Below are positions 58,051 to 64,000 of a DNA stretch of 64,000 nucleotides, in pieces (the first letter of the stretch is position 1; every line of letters begins with the position of its first letter). The notes below the pieces were generated by a model, which was not told the DNA's origin, did no database searches, and saw only the letters and a list, made by a program, of their open reading frames with translations. A program made the translations under genes and the position numbers. Source of the stretch: Berberis thunbergii (taxonomy: Eukaryota; Streptophyta; Magnoliopsida; Ranunculales; Berberidaceae); assembly GCA_003290165.1 (NCBI GenBank), contig QNQO01000815.1, positions 248,001-312,000 on the forward strand. The letters are read 5' to 3'.

Positions 58051-58348
58051 CCTGACTGATTACTTATTGAGTATAGAGCCAAAAGAATATAAAGCCAAAA
58101 GAAAATGAACGCAGACAGGTGCCAAGTCTTATACTAAGTGAGAGATAATAAGCCAATTTATGAACAATTTTGGATTATATATTGTGAACCAAATTGGACT
58201 GAAACATTTATATTTTTATGGTCAACCACTCAAACATTACTTCTTTTTCATAGCTGGATTTCTTGGACTTGCAGTCCATTTGAGAATCAAAGTGATTCCA
58301 AGTGCATACTGGAAGTTAGCAAAATCTGATTAATAAAAATGGGGAATT

Positions 58349-58497
58349 CTAAATGGCGAGGGGAGGGAGGTGGCGGGGTGAGAGCCGTCCACTTCGCTCG
58401 GGATGCACGCACAAAAAATTATGACACGCATCTCGAGCGAGATGGACGGCTCCCACCCCACCACCTCCCTCCCCTCGCCCGTTTCCTCGCTCTCTAG
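58349..58497. mobile_element. Hairpin MITE, copy 2
   Basis: About 149 bases forming a near-perfect stem. The left arm carries GAGGGGAGGGAGGTGGCGGG, GAGCCGTCCA and CGCTCGGGATGC. The right arm carries GCATCTCGAGCG, TGGACGGCTC and CCACCACCTCCCTCCCCTC. The loop is about 20 bases around ACAAAAAATTA. The GC-rich arms contrast sharply with the AT-rich surroundings. Confidence 0.85.
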
Positions 58498-58879
58498 CCT
58501 CACTCAATAAAAATTGTTAAGGGAATTAATATTATGTGTCACCCATGAAACAAAAGATCAGGTGCTATCGGTGGGTATAAAACTCAAGACGTGGGTGTTA
58601 AATCATCATAACCTTAATCATCCAACTAGATTATCATTGGCAAAAAAAAGAAACACCAAAGTTAGATGTTTAGCTAACCATAGGGTTATGACGGCTCTCT
58701 TATGATCATATCGTCAAAAAAACACTAATTTTAGAGATTTTCGTACCATTGAATCCGATTAAGAGGCTAGACAAACACTCCCTTATTAGAATACTAAAAG
58801 AGATCGAGATGAAGATTTTAAGCTTAGTTTAACAATCACAACTCTAAAACAAATAACAAAGATTTGTATAAGATGTTAC

Positions 58880-58975
58880 TGGGGTATTAGTTCAGCTGGT
58901 AGATTTATAGTGGAATATCGTTTAGGCGGTCCGAGATTATCTTATGTTTGATCAAATCGAATGAAAAAAAAACAC
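58880..58975 (+). ncRNA. Possible tRNA-derived SINE fragment
   Basis: GGGGTATTAGTTCAGCTGGTA resembles an RNA polymerase III A box, and GGTCCGAGATTATC about 40 bases later resembles a degenerate B box. An A-rich tract follows (AATGAAAAAAAAA). It does not fold as an intact tRNA by eye, so a SINE relic is the best guess. Confidence 0.25.
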
Positions 58976-59760
58976 GTGGTCAATTATTGGGGTGATTGAA
59001 TGTTTTAGCAGTCCCAAGGCCAAATCACAGTTCGTCCTTCAGTCCGGACAAATGGAATTTGGATTTTTTTTGCAGAGCCAACCAATTATTACTTCAAGTT
59101 ACTAGTGATCTTGCAACCAATTATTGCAGAGACTCTTCATCTTTCGACCTCATCGATGCATCAAATTACAAAATTGCCATCATCGAATATTTTAATAGCG
59201 GTTTGAATCATGGTTGGATTCGAATATACCAGTTATTCATGTTAAAAAAAAAATTAACAAAAAAAAAGTTACTCATGTCAGTTCTAATTCTCATATTTTA
59301 CGGAAGACATTACCTAGGAAATTACTTATTACTAAAGCTATAAACAATTTGGTTTGGTTTTGGTTCGATTTCAGATTATACTTTAGTGAAAGTACATGAA
59401 CATTGTAATAAATTTGTTGATATTGCTTGCTGAGAAAACATCAGGATGTGACTAACCCTAGAGCCTTGGAAAAGATGGGGATTTCTATAAAAGGCGTAAC
59501 ATTACACATTAAAATGTGCACGATCCATCTAATGGTAGGTCTCATCAAATTCTAAACCAATTTGCACCCTATTGCTATCTTGAGAAATGATTATATTCGT
59601 ATTATATGATACAAGTAGAGCGAGGTTAGGGAATCGGGTTCTATAACCAGAATGATGTGACATCATTATATGAGTTTTTTACAACCTCGAAATATACATA
59701 AATATTTTGGAGATTTTATCATTTTTCAAAATCGCGTCACATTTACCCTAATGGGGAATT

Positions 59761-59921
59761 CTAAATGTCGAGGAAATGAGCGAGGAGAGGAAGGTGGCGG
59801 GGTGGAAGCCGTCCACTCCGCTCGGGATGCGCACACAAAAAATTGCAGCATGCATCCCGAGCGGGATGGACGGCTCCCACCCCGCTACCTCCCTCCCCTC
59901 GCTCGTTTCCTCGCTCTCTAG
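59761..59921. mobile_element. Hairpin MITE, copy 3
   Basis: 161 bases begin CTAAATGTCGAGGAAATGAG and end TCGTTTCCTCGCTCTCTAG, with arms complementary along almost the full length around a loop at ACAAAAAATTGCAG. The ten bases before it (ATGGGGAATT) are the same as before copy 2, so the true element may start slightly further left. Confidence 0.88.
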
Positions 59922-59987
59922 TATTTTCAATGCAAGTATTGTCAATGCAAAAACCTCATTTAATAGTATTTTCAATGCAAGTATTGT
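59920..59987. repeat. Short direct repeat next to hairpin copy 3
   Basis: AGTATTTTCAATGCAAGTA followed by TTGTC occurs twice, at 59,920 and 59,964, separated by 20 bases. It could be a replication-slippage or insertion scar beside the hairpin. Confidence 0.85.
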
Positions 59988-60202
59988 CTCAATCATCAAG
60001 CAAAAGAACATGTAATTGATTAAATATGTCTGCCATTTCAATTCACGAAAGTAGGGCTCACCATCTTAAGTATTATTGGTACTAGACATTATATGATTCC
60101 ATTATATGCAACTCACCATTACTATTGAACGCTTAACAATTGCTTGAAAGTGAATAAGTAATTTGTGTTTGGAATCATCAAGTACAAGTGTGCTCTTTTA
60201 GC

Positions 60203-60325
60203 TAAGCAATAAAGCAAAATTTGATGGAAATTTGTACTAGAATACTGTATCACATTCTGTAGTTTAGCAATAAAGCAAAATTGATAGAAATTTTGTACTA
60301 GAATACTGTATCACATTTTGTCGTT
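60203..60325. repeat. Tandem duplication of about 61 bases
   Basis: Two adjacent copies contain AGCAATAAAGCAAAA and TGTACTAGAATACTGTATCACATT with few differences. Confidence 0.88.
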
Positions 60326-62072
60326 TAAGTGATTATTCCTTGCCAAATCTAGCTTTAGGTTTTATTCTTTCATTTTTGTTCCTTTATTGATGACGATTAG
60401 CATCTCTTTTACAAGGTTTTGTGCTAATAAATTGATGGTTTTGGCGAAACCCCTCGCACAAGCTCTCATCGGGTATGAGGTTTTTACGAATGAGGCTCAA
60501 CTACTCAACTGTCCGCAAAAAGCTCTATTGCTAATGATACATATCAAAGCCTTTATATATTTGACATGATGTTGCTAAACACTTGATGTAAGACTATTTT
60601 GAGCCAACATTTTTAACAACTGGTAAACTATACTTCTTGTTGAAACCTATTTGGTTAATCAAGTAACATACCTAGACAGACGAGTATCTCTCTTTTTTTA
60701 CGAATTATGTGGTCAATTACTCAATTAAGATTAGCTTTATGATTGTTTGTGAACATGTTCGACTCATGTGTTTCTTTTCAAATCTATTTCAAACCTCATG
60801 GATTGCCAATTCGTTAGCAAACTTTGATATAACCCTAAAGTTTTAGATTCAAATGTATTTGTTAAACCATAATTGTTATCAATCAAAATTAAGTATCCTA
60901 TATTGTGATTTACATAATGCAATCACAAACATTTTATGCATTCTATTATTGAAAAAAATTAAATAAAATCATGCATCCAATAATTATGTTAGCTCGGGTA
61001 AAGTCTTCATTTGACGATGTTATCCAAGACGAGGGATGATTTTCTTTTGGTACTTGACTAAATACGTTATAAAGTAGTGGTGTTTCACTTTTATCTAAAA
61101 AACTATTCGAAAAGTTGGAGAAATTCAAACTCGACAAGGTTATTATTGTTACTAAACAAGTTTGTTTAAAACTAAAACCATGTCTTTTAACAAAAAAAAT
61201 TTCTTCATATTGTGTAACCTCTATATATCCAAACTTAACCTTTTGGCCGTAACCTTTTTTTAGGATTTAATTTCTTGACTATTTTTTGGCCATAACCTTT
61301 AAAAAAAAAAAAAAAAAGAGTTGTATTAGGAGTTAACATGACTATAAATTAGTTGAAAAACATTCTAAAATTTCTATTCAATTAAATTTCATCCCAACAT
61401 TTGTTATTTTTTTCCCTCAATTCAAAGAATCGGTTGTATAGAAACCACCTCCATGCACTCCTATATCTTTATCTCTTCGATAGACTCAAGTTCAAGAAGA
61501 AGAGAGAATAAACCTCAAAATAAAGTTTTTTAGCTTTCACCGGTCGATAAGTTTTTACTTTTCTCAATCAATTCATTTTTTATCGTCTCTTCTCAAAATC
61601 AACAATTAACTCATCTTCATCATTCATACACTTACGGACATTCTGTGTAGGTTTCAAGTCTCTTGATCGGTTAACAAGCATTGCGAGAGTTTTTGCTTGT
61701 CTTAAAGCTTCAATATTTCCTACATAAGATTTATTATTGGTCAAGCCAAATAATTCATATTTTCTTCCTTTATTCAGACAATTACAAATCTCCCACGCTC
61801 ATTTTTTTTCTTCTCATCCCAATTGATACTTCAATAATCTCATAATTCTTCATCACATTCTTCCAACTTTATATCGAGAAGTGTCAATCAACAACTTCTT
61901 CGATCATTACAACCACTTCTACCAAGGCACTAATCAAAAAATCGTTACACTACGATCAAAACCTAGTACATCGTGACTAATATTTTCACCTCATCTAGGG
62001 TCGATTGGTAATATAAAACGCGTTGGATTTATTTTTCCTTGTTTTTTTGTTATCTACTTTCCAAAAAAATAA
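60326..62072. other. Intergenic region upstream of FPS
   Basis: AT-rich with a poly(A) tract (61,300-61,317) and no recognised gene; short frames at 60,387-60,569 and 60,946-61,137 have no domain. It should include the distal promoter of the farnesyl diphosphate synthase gene. Confidence 0.4.
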
Positions 62073-62189
62073 ATGTGGAATTACACTAGCAACAAGGGTA
62101 ATTTCGTAATTTCACTTGAATGGGACCCCATATGTTCCAATTCGGAACAAAAACGGATTCATGTTGAAGAAGCAGCATGTGATCTCTCC

Positions 62190-62197
62190 TATTTAAA
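62190..62197 (+). promoter_or_regulatory. TATA box of the FPS gene
   Basis: TATTTAAA lies 137 bases upstream of the chosen FPS start codon, which fits a start of transcription near 62,220 and a leader of about 110 bases rich in CT. Confidence 0.5.
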
Positions 62198-62333
62198 CAC
62201 AGACGGCAAGCCACCACCAGAAGAAGACCACACAGCAGCACCACCAACTACAGAGGAGAAGGAGGAGGAGACCCAAACCATCAACCTCTCTTCTTCTTCG
62301 GATCTCTCTCCTCTCGGTGACTTCTCAGCAGCA

Positions 62334-63925
62334 ATGGCGGCTAATGGACCAGTGAAGGCCGATCTGAAGTCGGACTTCTTGAAGGTGTACTCAGTGTTGA
62401 AGCAGGAGCTTTTGAACGATCCTGCTTTTGAGTTCACCAAGGATTCCCGTGATTGGGTTGACAGAGTAAGATCAATTGCCCCTACCCCACTCTTTTGTTT
62501 TTGATAAAAATGTGGTTTTTATGGTCCAATTGCATGTTTGGATCAATGGGTATGGTTGGAAGTAGTGTTTAAGTGTGTGGTCTGGATATGTAATGCTAGA
62601 TTGTCTGTTTAAGATGTCTGGGTGTTTGTGATTTTCAAGTTATAGTCTTAAAATTGGGTCTTTTTATTGTTGGAAGTAGTGTTTGAGTGTTTTGTATGGA
62701 TTGGTAATGCTATATTTTCAGTTTGATTAATTTGGGTGTTTGTGATTTTCAGGATGTTGTCTTAAAAATTGGGTCTTTTTTTTTGTTGGCTTGGTTTGCA
62801 ATGTTGAGGAACATAGATTATGGATTGGAAATTTGGATACTGAATTATGAACATGAAGAGTATGGTTGGTTGAATCTGACTTGGTTGAAGTTGGTGGATT
62901 TGGGTTTAGGAAGTTCAAAGATTTTACTGAATTTTTTGTGTTATAATATTAGATTCTAGGATGTGGAAATTTGGAGATATTTTGAGTTGGTGTAGTAACA
63001 ACTAACAAGCATGACAGGTGATGCAATAGATTGGAGATCTGAGTTTAGAGAGTTTACAGCATCTCCAATAGTATAAAAGGATTGGTAAAATTTTTAATCT
63101 AAGCAAAAAATGTACTTTAATTGTTTAGTCTGATTTGATATAATTAAAGACTAGAGTAAGCATCTTCACTTTTAGTCTAAGAGCATCTCCTCTTGTCTTC
63201 TATCATCAGTGTTGGATCTAAGCCAATCTAACAGTATGGAGGTTAAGGCGGGCAGCACTATGAAGAAAAGTTCTAATGTTTTGGCTAAATCTATCACTTT
63301 CCCTAGGTTTTTCATACTTAGTTTAACTTCAGTCTACTATTGGAGCACTGTCTGTGGGAGACGCTCTTGAATTGTGGGGACGAAAAGTGAAGCTTTAAGT
63401 GTGTCCGTAATGTGAATAGAGCTTTATGAGGTTTGGATGAATATGGGTTGTTGTTGGAAGAAGAATTAGGCCTCATTAAGTAAGAATACACAGAATCATT
63501 ACACAAGTGTTAGTACCTTCTTTAAATTGTATAATACTTACTCATAACAAATGCTTAAAAGTAATATTTTATACCCATTTAAAACAATTTTTTAAGATAA
63601 TGATTTTCATGTCTAAGCTCAATATGAAAATTGGTTTATGTTGTATCCTATTGGTTGCATTCTTTATGCTGATCAAGTGTTTCTCATTCATTGCAGATGC
63701 TGGACTACAATGTTCCTGGAGGTTTGGAACAGAGACCTTAAGATTCCATGTTTTGGTTATAAGCCTATTCCTTCATAAGAAAGGTATTGATTGGGACCCT
63801 TTTTGTTTCCAGGAAAGCTCAACCGAGGAATGTCAGTGGTTGATAGCTACCAGTTGTTGAAGGGAAACGAGTTGACTGAAGAGGAAGTTTTTCTTGCATC
63901 TGCTCTTGGCTGGTGCATTGAATGG
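62334..63925 (+). CDS. FPS: Farnesyl diphosphate synthase (5' part, runs off the window)
   Basis: Three exons are visible: 62,334-62,465, 63,697-63,721 and 63,813-63,925. They join in frame and encode the first 90 residues: [82 protein letters not shown]. These match the N-terminus of plant FPS, the cytosolic prenyltransferase that condenses IPP with DMAPP and GPP to farnesyl diphosphate for sterols and sesquiterpenes. The aspartate-rich motifs lie in exons beyond the window. The start is the ATG just before the conserved ADLK segment and downstream of a TATA box. The open frame extends 87 codons further upstream to 62,073. The 25-base second exon is very short but has consensus splice sites. 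The last exon ends at a GTAGGC donor. Confidence 0.93.
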
Positions 63926-64000
63926 GTAGGCTAAGTTACCTCCTCTCCTTTTTCTGTTGCCATGTCTCTGTTTTGAATATGAAGAAACCTATTCTTTCAA

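Noticed and set aside
1..64000. CRISPR arrays, operons, bacterial promoters, intact tRNA or rRNA genes
   Set aside because: None is expected in plant nuclear DNA and none was seen. The only tRNA-like signal is the weak SINE candidate at 58,880.

Overview
This window is nuclear DNA from a flowering plant, most likely a eudicot. The genes are intron-rich with GT-AG splice sites and AT-rich introns. The proteins are plant types: ABCG26-like transporter, PADRE/DUF4228 protein, GIP1-like protein, farnesyl diphosphate synthase. The spaces between genes hold plant retrotransposons and CACTA, Mutator-like and hairpin elements. I cannot name the species.

Layout. 1-15 kb is nested transposon debris: a fragment of a short LTR element (1-820), the 3' end and LTR of an Athila-like Ty3/gypsy element on + (about 1,020-4,730), and a decayed Ty3/gypsy element on - (about 4,945-14,780). 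The last is split by a 5.49 kb CACTA-type element at 7,121-12,613 flanked by a CAT/CAT duplication. That element carries intron-containing pieces of three host genes: plastid glucose-6-phosphate dehydrogenase, the sirtuin SRT1 and an AGT2-type aminotransferase. 15.5-18.3 kb is an ORF1-only LINE with a 14 bp target-site duplication. 18.9-21.2 kb is a decayed PGAP1-like (GPI inositol-deacylase) gene on -.

22.5-52.4 kb is the genic core: an ABCG26-like half-size ABC transporter (-), a CCDC22 homologue (+), a TPT/NST-family nucleotide-sugar transporter (+), a PADRE-domain protein (-) and a ten-exon GIP1-like gene (-, about 13.5 kb). For the four multi-exon genes, joining exons at consensus splice sites gives continuous frames of 678, 499, 386 and 913 residues. 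The GIP1-like gene is long because its introns hold a Mutator-like foldback element, a short LTR retrotransposon and an ATT microsatellite.

52.4-62.3 kb is gene-poor, with direct repeats and three copies of a GC-rich hairpin MITE. The window ends in the first three exons of a farnesyl diphosphate synthase gene (+).

The genes do not form a pathway; they are independent housekeeping or developmental loci. The most unusual object is the multi-gene-capturing CACTA element, followed by the foldback element with internal sub-repeats, the ORF1-only LINE and the hairpin family. All calls come from reading the sequence and recalling protein families; no searches were run.
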